From NCBI GenBank assembly GCA_902535165.1, contig CACASE010000001.1:62001-126000 (forward strand): a stretch of 64,000 bases of DNA, given 5' to 3'. Below, piece after piece: positions 47,398 through 56,102 of this stretch (positions within the stretch are counted from its first letter, which is position 1; each line of letters opens with the position of its first letter). The notes under the pieces were generated by a model. It did no database searches. It was given only the letters and a program-made list of their open reading frames with translations, and had not been told where the DNA came from. The translations under genes and the position numbers were made by a program. The stretch comes from an uncultured Bacteroidota bacterium (lineage in GTDB: Bacteria; Bacteroidota; Bacteroidia; Flavobacteriales; Flavobacteriaceae).

Positions 47398-48749
47398 TAC
47401 TCAAAATCTTCCATAAACTTGGTAGTATAAACACCTTTAATATAATTTGGATCATCCATCAATTTTCTATGAAATGGGATTGTAGTTTTTATTCCTTCGA
47501 TAACAAACTCATCCAAAGCTCTTCTCATTTTATTGATGGCCTCTTTTCTTTTTTGATCATAAGTTCCTCCACTTTGGCTTGTTGTTATAATTTTTGCAAT
47601 CATAGAATCATAATTTGGAGAAATCGTATAACCACTATATACATGAGTATCTACTCTAACCCCTTGTCCACCTGGTAGATGTAAATTAGTAATTTTTCCA
47701 GGTGATGGCCTAAAACCTTTTTCTGGATCTTCTGCATTAATTCTACATTCTATAGAATGTAATTTAGGGTAATAATCATTTCCGGAGACTTTAATACCAG
47801 CTGCTACTTTTATTTGTTCTTTAATTAAATCATAATCAATCACTTGTTCAGTAATTGGATGTTCAACTTGAATTCTTGTATTCATCTCCATAAAGTAAAA
47901 ATTCCTATCACTATCAACTAAAAATTCGACAGTTCCAACACCTTCATAATTAATAAACTTAGCGGCTTTTACAGCAGCTTTTCCCATTTTATCTCTCAGT
48001 CTCGATGTCATGAATGGTGATGGGGTTTCCTCAGTTAACTTTTGATGTCTGCGTTGAATTGAACAGTCTCTTTCGGAAAGATGACAAACATTTCCAAATT
48101 GGTCAGCTATGATTTGTATTTCGATATGTCTAGGCTCTTGAATAAGTTTTTCTATGTACATATCATCGTTTCCAAATGCAGCAGCAGCCTCCTGTTTTGC
48201 TGATGACCAACTCTTTTTAAATTCATTTTTGCCCCAGACAGCTCTCATTCCTTTTCCGCCTCCACCTGCAGATGCCTTTACCATAACTGGAAAACCAATC
48301 TTTGAAGCTATTTTTAGTGCTTCATTTTCATCATCAATAGCTCCACCAGAACCAGGTATTGTAGGGACTTTAGCTAAGTTCATAGTAGAGACTGCTGTCG
48401 CTTTATCTCCCATTTTTTCAATCATATCAGGTGATGGACCAATGAACTTAATCTTATGTTCCCCACATATTTTTGAGAACTTTGCATTTTCAGACAAAAA
48501 TCCATAACCAGGGTGAATTGCATCAGCATTTGTAATTTCTGCTGCAGCAATGATATTTGCAATTTTTAAATATGATTCGTTACTAGGAGCTGGGCCAATA
48601 CAAACAGCCTCATCAGCAAAACGTACATGCAAACTCTCTTCATCTGCTTTAGAGTAAACAGCCACAGTCTTTATTCCCATTTCTTTACATGTGCGTATGA
48701 CACGTAAGGCTATCTCACCTCTGTTAGCAATTAAAATCTTTTTAAACAT
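47394..48749 (-). CDS. accC: Acetyl-CoA carboxylase, biotin carboxylase subunit
   Basis: 451 residues, normal AccC. It carboxylates biotin on AccB using ATP and bicarbonate, the first step of fatty-acid synthesis. ATP-grasp motifs: [15 protein letters not shown] (about 155-169), [30 protein letters not shown] in part, and [15 protein letters not shown] (catalytic Arg/Glu). It lies 9 bp downstream of accB on the same strand. Confidence 0.97.
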   Translation of the reverse strand: MFKKILIANRGEIALRVIRTCKEMGIKTVAVYSKADEESLHVRFADEAVCIGPAPSNESYLKIANIIAAAEITNADAIHPGYGFLSENAKFSKICGEHKIKFIGPSPDMIEKMGDKATAVSTMNLAKVPTIPGSGGAIDDENEALKIASKIGFPVMVKASAGGGGKGMRAVWGKNEFKKSWSSAKQEAAAAFGNDDMYIEKLIQEPRHIEIQIIADQFGNVCHLSERDCSIQRRHQKLTEETPSPFMTSRLRDKMGKAAVKAAKFINYEGVGTVEFLVDSDRNFYFMEMNTRIQVEHPITEQVIDYDLIKEQIKVAAGIKVSGNDYYPKLHSIECRINAEDPEKGFRPSPGKITNLHLPGGQGVRVDTHVYSGYTISPNYDSMIAKIITTSQSGGTYDQKRKEAINKMRRALDEFVIEGIKTTIPFHRKLMDDPNYIKGVYTTKFMEDFEY

Positions 48750-48758
48750 AATATGTTA

Positions 48759-49235
48759 TTATGGTTCTATTAAAAACAACGGTTGATCGAACTCAACTGG
48801 CGAAGCATCTTCAACGAGAATTTTTACAATTTTACCTGAAATATCTGACTCAATTTCATTAAATAATTTCATAGCCTCAATAACGCATAAAACATCTCCT
48901 TCTCCAACAGTATCGCCAACATTCACAAATACGTCTTTGTCAGGTGAAGGTTTTCTATAGAAAGTTCCAATAATTGGAGATTTAACGGTATGGTAATTAT
49001 CAGAACTAGATTCAGGGATAGGACTTGCGTCAGATGTAACTTTGGCTTGAATGACTTCAGGCTGAATAGGTTGTGAAACTATCGGTGCTGGTTGAACTAC
49101 TTTGTTAATAGGTTCTAAATTTGATTTGGAGTTGCCTTTAATATTAATCTTAAAGTTATTATTCTCAATATTAACTTCTGCAACATCTGTTTTAGATACA
49201 AATTTTATAAGTTGCTGAATTTGTTTAAAATTCAT
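48759..49235 (-). CDS. accB: Biotin carboxyl carrier protein of acetyl-CoA carboxylase
   Basis: 158 residues. An N-terminal domain, an Ala/Pro-like flexible linker (about 50-80, PAPIVSQPIQPEV), and a biotinyl domain ending with EAMKLFNEIESD; the Lys of AMK carries biotin. Probably transcribed with accC. Upstream is a 665-bp AT-rich gap where fabH would be expected in related genomes. Confidence 0.95.
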   Translation of the reverse strand: MNFKQIQQLIKFVSKTDVAEVNIENNNFKINIKGNSKSNLEPINKVVQPAPIVSQPIQPEVIQAKVTSDASPIPESSSDNYHTVKSPIIGTFYRKPSPDKDVFVNVGDTVGEGDVLCVIEAMKLFNEIESDISGKIVKILVEDASPVEFDQPLFLIEP

Positions 49236-49499
49236 AATTTATTCTTATTTCAAGCAAAAATCGATAAAAAAAAAGCTAAAAACAATAAAAATTTGAAAAA
49301 AAATAGTTTTTTTTATTCAAATAATACTATTATATAACAAATGAGTATAAAAACACGTTAATTATTATAAAATTTAGTGAATAATAGCAGTAATTAATTG
49401 AAATATGAACTTTTTTATCTTTTATTGACTTTTTTTAACGTCTTTTTTATAAAATCAATCATTAATTTATCAATTTTTGAACATTTTAATTATTTTTTG

Positions 49500-49513
49500 A
49501 GTTATAAATAACT
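49500..49513. repeat. Small inverted repeat AGTTA-TAAA-TAACT
   Basis: 5-bp perfect arms, 4-bp loop, in the AT-rich gap. May be chance in such AT-rich DNA. Confidence 0.3.
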
Positions 49514-49524
49514 TAAAATTATTT

Positions 49525-49567
49525 AAAAGTATGATTTTATGTACTTTTGGGGGTTTTTAACCTTTTT
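49525..49567. repeat. Inverted repeat and G-run cluster in the accB upstream gap
   Basis: AAAAGTA, 10-bp spacer, TACTTTT (49525-49548), then GGGGG, then the mini-hairpin GGTT-TTT-AACC followed by TTTTT (49552-49567). It is the only GC-containing island in the gap. It might be a regulatory site or the end of a small RNA; neither can be shown by eye. Confidence 0.4.
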
Positions 49568-49744
49568 AGGACTTATTTAATATAATATGGTTCTAAAGTT
49601 CAAAGTTTTCGTTGATTTTATTAAAAAATGCTAAAATATCTACTTATAATTCGCTTTATTAATCATTTTTATAATTGTTTTTAAACAAAACATTGAGATT
49701 ATTTTGAAACTATAATTTCAGTTTTAATACGAATCAATGGACAT

Positions 49745-49765
49745 GTCTTTATTAATTAATAAGAC
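49745..49765. repeat. Imperfect palindrome GTCTT...AAGAC
   Basis: GTCTT, an 11-bp centre TATTAATTAAT, AAGAC. The centre is itself near-palindromic with one bulge. Possible operator; low certainty. Confidence 0.3.
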
Positions 49766-49900
49766 CAATTAACATAATTTCTATTAATTAAATAATTAGT
49801 TTTTTTATTAAAGAGATTAGTCATTCAGTTATAAATGAGATTAGAAAATATAAGATATTATATTGTCAGATCAGTAGTTAGAAATGATTTGATGAAATAA

Positions 49901-50095
49901 CTATTCGCTTTCTTCGGTTGTGTCAGCTAAAACTTTGCCTCTATAATAAAGCTTTCCCTCGTGCCAATGAGCCCTGTGATATAAATGGTCTTGTCCAGTA
50001 GTTTTATCAGTAGCTATCTGAGCATATGGAGCTTTGTAATGAGTACGTCTTTTGTCTCTTCTTGTCTTAGATATTTTTCTTTTAGGATGTGCCAT
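49901..50095 (-). CDS. rpmF: 50S ribosomal protein L32
   Basis: 64 residues. Starts [21 protein letters not shown], the L32 signature, and ends with the Bacteroidota-type acidic tail TTEESE. It lies 1 bp after the DUF177 gene, the pairing conserved across bacteria. The usual fabH does not follow here. Confidence 0.97.
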   Translation of the reverse strand: MAHPKRKISKTRRDKRRTHYKAPYAQIATDKTTGQDHLYHRAHWHEGKLYYRGKVLADTTEESE

Positions 50096-50096
50096 T

Positions 50097-50618
50097 TTAC
50101 TTTTTTAATTGTTTTAATTTATCCCAACGAGGGTCGAAATTACTACTTTTTTCTTTATTTATATCAAAATCTTTCAATCTATTTAAAATATCAGACTTAA
50201 TTGACCCATCTTCAATTCCTGGATGAACGTTTCTAATTGGCATTGAAAGTACTATCATCTCATATAAAAATTGATCTAAATTAATGGAATGGGATCCATG
50301 AGGTAAAATTAAAAGCTCATCATTTGAATCATCATAATATTCACCAAACTTCACTATAAGTTTAAATTGTGATTTCAAATTATAGTCAAAGGGCTCATTT
50401 GATAATGTACAATTAATATTAACAAATCCTTCACCTTTAATTTGCAATTCTAAAACAGTAGATTTTTTTATAAAATCTACTTTAAACTTAATGTTGGCCT
50501 TGTTAAATTCAGAGTAATTATAAAATTGAAAAAAATTATTATCAGCTTGATACTCAAATTTGTGCTTACCATCTTTAAGACCGGCGAATTTTAAAATAAA
50601 CTTATTTGAGACACTCAC
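50097..50618 (-). CDS. DUF177 (YceD-like) protein
   Basis: 173 residues, the YceD/DUF177 family almost always found before rpmF and implicated in large-subunit rRNA/ribosome maturation. Recognised by context, by the opening [19 protein letters not shown] and by [27 protein letters not shown] in part. The start codon is GTG at 50618. The pdxA stop lies 26 bp upstream. Confidence 0.85.
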   Translation of the reverse strand: MSVSNKFILKFAGLKDGKHKFEYQADNNFFQFYNYSEFNKANIKFKVDFIKKSTVLELQIKGEGFVNINCTLSNEPFDYNLKSQFKLIVKFGEYYDDSNDELLILPHGSHSINLDQFLYEMIVLSMPIRNVHPGIEDGSIKSDILNRLKDFDINKEKSSNFDPRWDKLKQLKK

Positions 50619-50644
50619 TTTTACAGAATTGGCTTGCGAATATA

Positions 50645-51646
50645 CTAATTTTTTTGTCTGTTTTTAATAATATTTAACGCTTGTAAAATTGCAGATTTGA
50701 AAGAGCTTGGATTTGCAATATTTTTTCCTGCAATATCATAAGCGGTACCATGATCAGGTGAGGTTCTAACCACATTAAGCCCAGCAGTAAAGTTTACACC
50801 ATTACCAAAAGTTAGTGTCTTAAAAGGTATTAAGCCTTGATCATGATATGTTGCAATAATAGCGTCAAAAGATTTATACATATTCGTTCCAAAAAAACTA
50901 TCACTGGCGTAAGGTCCTGAGATATCAATACCTGATTTTGAAATCTCCTGAATTGTTGGAATTAAAATTACACCATCATCTTTCCCTATAACACCGCCAT
51001 CTCCTACGTGAGGATTAATTGATAAAATGGCAATTTTAGGTTTTTTAATCATAAAATCATTTTTTAATGAATTTTCAACAAGTTGTACTCTATTTTTAAT
51101 TAGTTCTGTTGTTATTTGATCTACTACTTTATTTAAAGGCACATGCTCAGTTAATAGTGCTATTTTAATTTTACTTGAAACCATAAACATTAAAGCATCT
51201 CCATTAAAATAAGTGTCCAAAAAATCTGTATGACCTTTGAAATCAAAGTCACTATTTTGAATATTCTTTTTATTAATAGGACCTGTTACGAGTCCATCAA
51301 TCATAGAGTTTTTTAAAAACTCAACAGCAAGCCTTAGAGATAATCTAGAAAATTCTCCACCTTCTATCTTCGATTTACCAAATTCAATATTAAAATTTTT
51401 ATTATTTAAATTAAGAACATTTATACAGTCTCTTCTAAGATTTTTAATGTTATCAATGGAAATGATTTCACAGTTAAGATTAAAAAATTTTTTTTGCTCT
51501 TCAATTAATTTATAATTAGAAAAAATGACAGGGATAAATTTACCAATGAAATTTATTTTCTCTAGTGACTTTAAAATAACTTCTATTCCAATACCATTTG
51601 GGTCTCCAGTCGATATCCCTAAAACTGGCCTAAAAAAATTTGACAT
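50645..51646 (-). CDS. pdxA: 4-hydroxythreonine-4-phosphate dehydrogenase
   Basis: 333 residues. PdxA oxidises 4-phosphohydroxy-L-threonine in the DXP-independent pyridoxal phosphate route. Metal-binding His residues fall in FKGHTDFLD and ATYHDQGLIPFK; the N-terminus GISTGDPNGIGIEVILK is typical. First of the pdxA-DUF177-rpmF unit and divergent from ribE, a conserved order in flavobacteria. Confidence 0.95.
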   Translation of the reverse strand: MSNFFRPVLGISTGDPNGIGIEVILKSLEKINFIGKFIPVIFSNYKLIEEQKKFFNLNCEIISIDNIKNLRRDCINVLNLNNKNFNIEFGKSKIEGGEFSRLSLRLAVEFLKNSMIDGLVTGPINKKNIQNSDFDFKGHTDFLDTYFNGDALMFMVSSKIKIALLTEHVPLNKVVDQITTELIKNRVQLVENSLKNDFMIKKPKIAILSINPHVGDGGVIGKDDGVILIPTIQEISKSGIDISGPYASDSFFGTNMYKSFDAIIATYHDQGLIPFKTLTFGNGVNFTAGLNVVRTSPDHGTAYDIAGKNIANPSSFKSAILQALNIIKNRQKN

Positions 51647-51664
51647 CTCTTTGTATATAATGTG

Positions 51665-51672
51665 TATTTTTG
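51665..51672 (+). promoter_or_regulatory. Candidate -7 box for ribE
   Basis: TATTTTTG, a full TAnnTTTG match, 21 bp before the ribE ATG in the 47-bp divergent pdxA/ribE gap. Confidence 0.4.
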
Positions 51673-51693
51673 AGCAAATAAATATACAACTAT

Positions 51694-52287
51694 ATGTTTA
51701 CAGGTATTATTGAAAATCTTTCAGAAATTAAAGAAATTAATAAAGAGGGTGATAATCTTTCAATATCATTGATCAGTAAAATAACAAACGAACTAAAAAT
51801 TGATCAAAGCTTATCACACAATGGAGTATGCTTAACAGTAGTTGATATAAATGATAATATTTACAAGGTAACCGCTATTAAAGAAACAATATTAAAAAGC
51901 TCCATTAAAAACTGGAGAATTGGCGATATAATAAATATCGAAAGAGCAATGAAACTTGGTGATCGTCTTGATGGACATATGGTACAGGGACATGTTGACC
52001 AAACAGCTACATGCACAAAAATTTCAGAGGAAAATGGTAGTTGGTATTTTTATTTTGAATATCAGAAATCCAATAATTTAACTATTGAAAAAGGATCTAT
52101 TTCAATTAACGGAGTAAGTTTAACAATAGTCGAATCTATGGACAACGGATTCTCAGTAGCAATAATTCCATACACTTATGAAAACACAAATTTTAAAAAC
52201 ATTCAAGTAGGAGATCTTGTCAATATTGAATTTGATATGATTGGCAAATACATACAAAAAATTATTAAAGCCCAATCAGACCAATAA
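51694..52287 (+). CDS. ribE: Riboflavin synthase, alpha chain
   Basis: 197 residues. It dismutates two molecules of 6,7-dimethyl-8-ribityllumazine to riboflavin. Two lumazine-binding repeats: MFTGIIENLSEI with HNGVCLTV (about 1-95), and MVQGHVDQTATC with INGVSLTIVE (about 96-190). Its stop overlaps the next start (TAATG), so it is coupled to the DMT transporter gene. No FMN riboswitch is visible upstream. Confidence 0.96.
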   Translation: MFTGIIENLSEIKEINKEGDNLSISLISKITNELKIDQSLSHNGVCLTVVDINDNIYKVTAIKETILKSSIKNWRIGDIINIERAMKLGDRLDGHMVQGHVDQTATCTKISEENGSWYFYFEYQKSNNLTIEKGSISINGVSLTIVESMDNGFSVAIIPYTYENTNFKNIQVGDLVNIEFDMIGKYIQKIIKAQSDQ

Positions 52288-53180
52288 TGCAAAGAAAGAT
52301 TCTTCCACTTTTTGCAGCTACAATTGCAACGACAATTTATGGCCTAAATCATACAATAGCTAAAATGGTTATGCCAATTTACATTGGATCTTTAGGCTTA
52401 GTTCTTCTCAGAGTGTTGGGTGCAACAATTATTTTTTGGACTATTAGCCTTTTTTTTAAGAGCAAACCAATTGAAAAAAAAGATAGATTAACAATTATTA
52501 AATGTGGACTTTTTGGGATGAGCATTAACATAGCAGCTTTTATTGCAGGATTGGATTATTCAACCCCTGTTAATAGCTCCATATTAATAATAATTTCCCC
52601 AATTTTTGTTGTCATTTTATCATTTTTCATTTTTAAAAATAAAGTAAACTTTATTAAAATAATTGGGATTTTTTTAGGATTTATTGGTGCTTTAATATTA
52701 ATTCTAAGTGCAGATTCGAATAGCTCGGTAGGAAGAAATATACCCCTTGGTAACTTTTTATTTATAGTTAATAGCATTTCATATGCTTATTATCTAATTA
52801 TTGTAAAACCAATGGCAGAAAAATATGACTTAATAACACTATTTAAATGGCTATTTCTTATAGGTCTTATTTTTAATTTTCCACTTGGAATTAACCAATT
52901 TCTGGATGTAGATTGGAGTGCCTTACCAATCAAAGAAGCAGTGCTTCCAATGATTTTTGTTGTTTTATGTACAACTGTGATGACTTACTTTCTAAATGGA
53001 TATGCTTTAAGTAAATTAACATCAACAGAGGTTGCAGTCTTCATGTATCTGCAACCAATAATTGGAGTTTTATTTGCAATTTTTACAAAAGCTGATACAA
53101 TTACATTTACTATAATAATTGCTTCAATGCTAATTTTTTCGGGTGTTTACTTGACAACTGTTTTAAAAACCAGAAGTTAA
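52287..53180 (+). CDS. EamA/DMT superfamily transporter
   Basis: 297 residues with ten predicted membrane helices in two EamA repeats (about 5-140 and 150-290). Start LFAATIATTIYGLNHTIAKM and internal STPVNSSILIIISPIFVVIL (shown in parts) fit the drug/metabolite exporter superfamily. The substrate is unknown; translational coupling to ribE might hint at flavin-linked export, but that is weak inference. It ends 2 bp from the convergent PhzF gene. Confidence 0.88.
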   Translation: MQRKILPLFAATIATTIYGLNHTIAKMVMPIYIGSLGLVLLRVLGATIIFWTISLFFKSKPIEKKDRLTIIKCGLFGMSINIAAFIAGLDYSTPVNSSILIIISPIFVVILSFFIFKNKVNFIKIIGIFLGFIGALILILSADSNSSVGRNIPLGNFLFIVNSISYAYYLIIVKPMAEKYDLITLFKWLFLIGLIFNFPLGINQFLDVDWSALPIKEAVLPMIFVVLCTTVMTYFLNGYALSKLTSTEVAVFMYLQPIIGVLFAIFTKADTITFTIIIASMLIFSGVYLTTVLKTRS

Positions 53181-53182
53181 TT

Positions 53183-53977
53183 TTATAAGAAAACCTCACC
53201 CACAGAATAGGTTTTTGCTTTTCCATTAATTAAAACTCTATCTCCTTTATCAATACAAAACATTTCACCTCCTCTTTCGGAAAGTTGTAGACTTTTTAAT
53301 TTTTGTTTTCCTAATTTTTTACTCCAATATGGTACAAGTGAGCAATGAGTAGAACCAGTAACAGGATCTTCAAAAAAAGAACATTGCGGTACAAAGTATC
53401 TGGAAACAAAATCTGAGTTGTTGCCCTTTGCTGTAATTACAACTCCACCAGGATCGATATTTTTTTTATCAAACAGATCTTTATCAATTTTAATATTTTT
53501 TATTTGATCCTCATTTTCATAAACCAAAACGTAATCTCTAGATTTTAAAATTTCTTTAGGTTTTATACTTAAAGACTCATAAATATTAGTAGGTAATTCT
53601 GAGCTAACAGGGTTTCTGTGTGGAAAGTCCATTTGCAAATAATCTTTATCATATTTTACAATTAATTCACCACTCATCGAATCAAACTTTACTAAATCAG
53701 AATTATAATTTAAATGTTCTTTAAGGCAATAGGCTGTTGCTAAGGTAGCGTGACCGCATAAATCCATCTCAATTTCAGGGGTGAACCATCTTAAATAAAA
53801 ATGATCATCTTTTTTTATGAAAAAAGCTGTTTCAGAAACATTATTTTCTTTTGCAATTTTCAGTAATAGATCGTCAGAAAGCCAATTTTCTAATGGCATA
53901 ACACATGCTGGATTGCCCTTAAAAATCTCAGATGTAAAAGCATCTATTTGAAACAATTTTATTATCGATTCAGACAT
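53183..53977 (-). CDS. PhzF family isomerase-like protein
   Basis: 264 residues, PhzF/YddE fold with two similar halves. Key Glu in ENNVSETAFF (about 45), GHATLATAY and DPVTGSTHCSLVPYW matching the family. Phenazine synthesis is unlikely: no other phz genes are present, and most PhzF homologues act on unknown small metabolites. Start ATG; monocistronic, convergent with the DMT gene. Confidence 0.9.
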   Translation of the reverse strand: MSESIIKLFQIDAFTSEIFKGNPACVMPLENWLSDDLLLKIAKENNVSETAFFIKKDDHFYLRWFTPEIEMDLCGHATLATAYCLKEHLNYNSDLVKFDSMSGELIVKYDKDYLQMDFPHRNPVSSELPTNIYESLSIKPKEILKSRDYVLVYENEDQIKNIKIDKDLFDKKNIDPGGVVITAKGNNSDFVSRYFVPQCSFFEDPVTGSTHCSLVPYWSKKLGKQKLKSLQLSERGGEMFCIDKGDRVLINGKAKTYSVGEVFL

Positions 53978-54032
53978 AAAAATTGAATTTAAATTAAAAT
54001 AATCATAAATTGATATAAGAAAATTAAAAATT

Positions 54033-54761
54033 ATGAAAAAAATTCTTCTTTATACGGCTATATTATTATTGAGTTTTCAAACATACTCACAAAGTAAAGA
54101 GGGTAATATGTGGAGAGAGGCTGCTAAATATTTATATGATAATGGTTTTGACAGAAACAACTTGAGAAATACAATTGAACTAGTTAGAGAAATGTCTTCA
54201 GAAATTTCTGAAAACAAAAAAATTTCAAAAAAAACAGAGAAAAAATTAAATAAAATGTCTTTTAGTGATAAAGAAGTTGATGTACTGAAATCATTATCTC
54301 AAAAAATGTCTAAAATGGTAACTAAGGATATAGTAAAAGGAAAAGAATCTAAAAAAGAAACAACAGATTTTGGAAACGAAAATCAAGAAAGAATGAATAG
54401 AGCAAGAGGAGATTTTAATTCAGGTCAAAGAAGTGGTAATTTAAGGGGCCAAGGTGGAAATAGATCAGGTCAAAGATATGGTTCAAACAATAGACAAGGT
54501 CCACCAAGGCCAGAAGCTACAAGCCCAATTTTTGAAAAGTTAATCCAATATATTCGTGAACAAGGTGTAAATAGAGATAATATGAGGAGCGTAATGACAA
54601 CTGTTAGAGAAATTGGCCAGGAATATAGATCACTTAAAGATAAATCAGGGTATAAACCATCCGAAGAAAAATTAAAAACGCTTTCTGAAGCAGGTTTATC
54701 AGATGAAACAATTTCTGTTGTAATTGAAATTATTAAAGCATTGGTTGTTTATGACAGATAA
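54033..54761 (+). CDS. Secreted hypothetical protein with duplicated helical module and RG-rich linker
   Basis: 242 residues. A signal peptide (about 1-20, ending TYSQ). Residues about 29-100 (YLYDNGFDRNNLRNTIELVRE in part) and about 169-242 (YIREQGVNRDNMRSVMTTVRE in part) are clearly the same helical module: each has a (D/N)R-N-(L/M)R block, a following VRE, and a later SD(K/E) segment. Between them lies a Gly/Arg/Asn/Gln-rich linker (about 123-160, SGQRSGNLRGQGG). I know no named family. It stands alone between convergent phzF and a terminator. Function unknown; Gly/Arg linkers can bind RNA or polysaccharide, but this is a guess. Confidence 0.75.
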   Translation: MKKILLYTAILLLSFQTYSQSKEGNMWREAAKYLYDNGFDRNNLRNTIELVREMSSEISENKKISKKTEKKLNKMSFSDKEVDVLKSLSQKMSKMVTKDIVKGKESKKETTDFGNENQERMNRARGDFNSGQRSGNLRGQGGNRSGQRYGSNNRQGPPRPEATSPIFEKLIQYIREQGVNRDNMRSVMTTVREIGQEYRSLKDKSGYKPSEEKLKTLSEAGLSDETISVVIEIIKALVVYDR

Positions 54762-54764
54762 ATT

Positions 54765-54788
54765 ACTTCTTATGAAGTTTTTTTTTAA
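54765..54788 (+). terminator. Intrinsic terminator after the RG-rich protein gene
   Basis: ACTTC, loop TTAT, GAAGT followed by an uninterrupted run of Ts, 4 bp after the stop codon. Short 5-bp stem but good T-tract. Confidence 0.6.
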
Positions 54789-54794
54789 ATTAAT

Positions 54795-54820
54795 GGCTCA
54801 TTTATGAGTCATTTTTTTTT
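54795..54820 (+). terminator. Terminator-like hairpin over the start of the reductase gene
   Basis: GGCTCA, loop TTTA, TGAGTC (one G-T pair), followed by ATTTTTTTTT. The loop and right arm include the ATG at 54804 of the next gene. It may be a second terminator of the upstream gene or act on expression of the downstream gene. Confidence 0.5.
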
Positions 54821-55565
54821 AAATAATTTTAATACTCTTGTTATTAGCTGGATTTTAGTAGGGCTTATTACTTTTTTATTCTTAGTCATCTCAAAAACAA
54901 GAACTCCCTATGGCAGACATAGTGAAAATGGCTGGGGGTTAATGATTAATAATTCGTGGGCTTGGTTTTGGATGGAATTTCCTGCTCTTATAGTTATGCC
55001 TATTATAAGTTTACTTGGTCCTAATGAGCTTAATTCATACTCAATGATTTTAACTTTTATATGGTTTGCTCATTACTTTAATAGAGTAATTATTTTCCCA
55101 CTCAGAATAAAAACAAAAAATAAAAAAATGCCAATTTCAATTGCAATTAGTGCATTTTTCTTTAATATTTTTAATGGCCTCTTTAACGGTTACTATGTTG
55201 GTTATATTATGAATACACAATCAGCTTTAGAGCCTAATGTAATTATTGGTATTATTATTTTCTTAATTGGTATGTTTGTTAATGTTAGCTCAGACAATAA
55301 ATTAATATCCCTAAGAAAAGATAGTGTTGGTTATAAAATTCCTCATGGTGGTTTTTTTAAATATGTTTCGTGTCCAAATTACTTTGGTGAAATTATTGAA
55401 TGGTTTGGTTATTTAATTATTGCATTTAGCTTACCAGCACTAAGCTTTGTATTATGGACCGGTTTTAATTTGATTCCGAGAGCATTGAATCATCACGAAT
55501 GGTATAAAGAAAATTTTAAAAATTATCCAAAAAATAGAAAAGCAGTTATTCCATTTATTATTTAA
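54804..55565 (+). CDS. Steroid 5-alpha-reductase family membrane protein
   Basis: 253 residues, about six membrane helices. The C-terminal block, with SCPNYFGEIIEWFGYLI and the final HHEWYKENFKNYPKNRKAVIPF, is characteristic of the 3-oxo-5-alpha-steroid 4-dehydrogenase family, whose NADPH-dependent members reduce double bonds of steroids or related polyprenoid/lipid substrates. The N-terminal TRTPYGRHS is also typical. Substrate in this bacterium is unknown. The ATG lies inside a terminator-like hairpin; no other start codon keeps the first helix. Confidence 0.85.
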   Translation: MSHFFLNNFNTLVISWILVGLITFLFLVISKTRTPYGRHSENGWGLMINNSWAWFWMEFPALIVMPIISLLGPNELNSYSMILTFIWFAHYFNRVIIFPLRIKTKNKKMPISIAISAFFFNIFNGLFNGYYVGYIMNTQSALEPNVIIGIIIFLIGMFVNVSSDNKLISLRKDSVGYKIPHGGFFKYVSCPNYFGEIIEWFGYLIIAFSLPALSFVLWTGFNLIPRALNHHEWYKENFKNYPKNRKAVIPFII

Positions 55566-55593
55566 TACACTAAATTTGAAAAAAATTTAAACT

Positions 55594-55932
55594 ATGAATG
55601 CATCAAAAGCAAACTTAATTAATTCCATTTCATTGATAGGCTTTGGACTGTGGGGTTATTTCGAAGTAACTTCTCCTACAGCACTAATACCTGTTGGATT
55701 TGGATTAATATTATTATTGTGCTACAACGGAGTTAAAAATCAAAATAAAATCATTGCTCATGTTGCAGTATTATTGACACTAGTAATACTTTTAGCTTTA
55801 GTTGGAATGAGGCTTCCAAAATCAATTGAAACTGGTGGAGCTGGATTATACCGAGTTTTAGCAATGTGTGCGACATCAGTATTTGCAATGATATTTTTTG
55901 TGAAAAGCTTTATTGAGGCTAGAAGAAAATAA
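55594..55932 (+). CDS. Hypothetical small membrane protein
   Basis: 112 residues with three to four hydrophobic segments (about 10-25, 27-45, 52-72, 85-105) and a basic end (FIEARRK). No family recognised. It lies 28 bp after the reductase gene and is probably co-transcribed; its stop sits 1 bp from the convergent microprotein operon. Confidence 0.6.
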   Translation: MNASKANLINSISLIGFGLWGYFEVTSPTALIPVGFGLILLLCYNGVKNQNKIIAHVAVLLTLVILLALVGMRLPKSIETGGAGLYRVLAMCATSVFAMIFFVKSFIEARRK

Positions 55933-55933
55933 T

Positions 55934-56101
55934 TTATTTTTTTTCAGGAAACCTTCCATAGTTTCCCATTCCGTCATAGTCAGCTTCATTTGCTTGGTCT
56001 ATATCATTATATTTTTTTGTTTCTTCGTCATTAACAAAAAAAACACTCGCAACAACCAATCCAACAACAAATACTCCTAATCCAAAAATATATATTTCCA
56101 T
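55934..56101 (-). CDS. Microprotein 3: 55-residue single-pass membrane protein, paralogue of its upstream neighbour
   Basis: Starts ATG 56101, 1 bp after the stop of the 34-codon gene upstream. It reads MEIYIFGLGVFVVGLVVASVFF, one TM helix (about 3-23), then an acidic tail (NDEETKKYND) and the extra end DYDGMGNYGRFPEKK. The ORF track extends it to 56134 (MRRRKNIT), but that upstream part is the other gene read in another frame. The matching start and hydrophobic core with the neighbour support ATG 56101. Function unknown. Confidence 0.72.
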   Translation of the reverse strand: MEIYIFGLGVFVVGLVVASVFFVNDEETKKYNDIDQANEADYDGMGNYGRFPEKK

Positions 56102-56102
56102 T

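Larger units (their letters stand above)
49236..49900. other. 665-bp AT-rich gap without a recognisable gene, between rpmF and accB
   Basis: No ORF of the track falls here, and reading both strands I found many stops in every frame and no rRNA, tRNA or known RNA. It is extremely AT-rich except for a single G-run (GGGGG at 49549-49553). It holds a few small inverted repeats, listed separately. In related flavobacteria fabH usually lies here; by eye no FabH remnant is recognisable. The gap presumably contains the accBC promoter on the minus strand, but no full TAnnTTTG box was found near accB. Confidence 0.8.

Noticed and set aside
48154-48507. 117-residue plus-strand ORF
   Set aside because: Antisense shadow of accC.
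49236-49900. Possible fabH pseudogene, oriC or 6S RNA in the gap
   Set aside because: No FabH motif could be read in any frame, no DnaA boxes of the TTATCCACA type were seen, and no known RNA fold was recognisable by eye.
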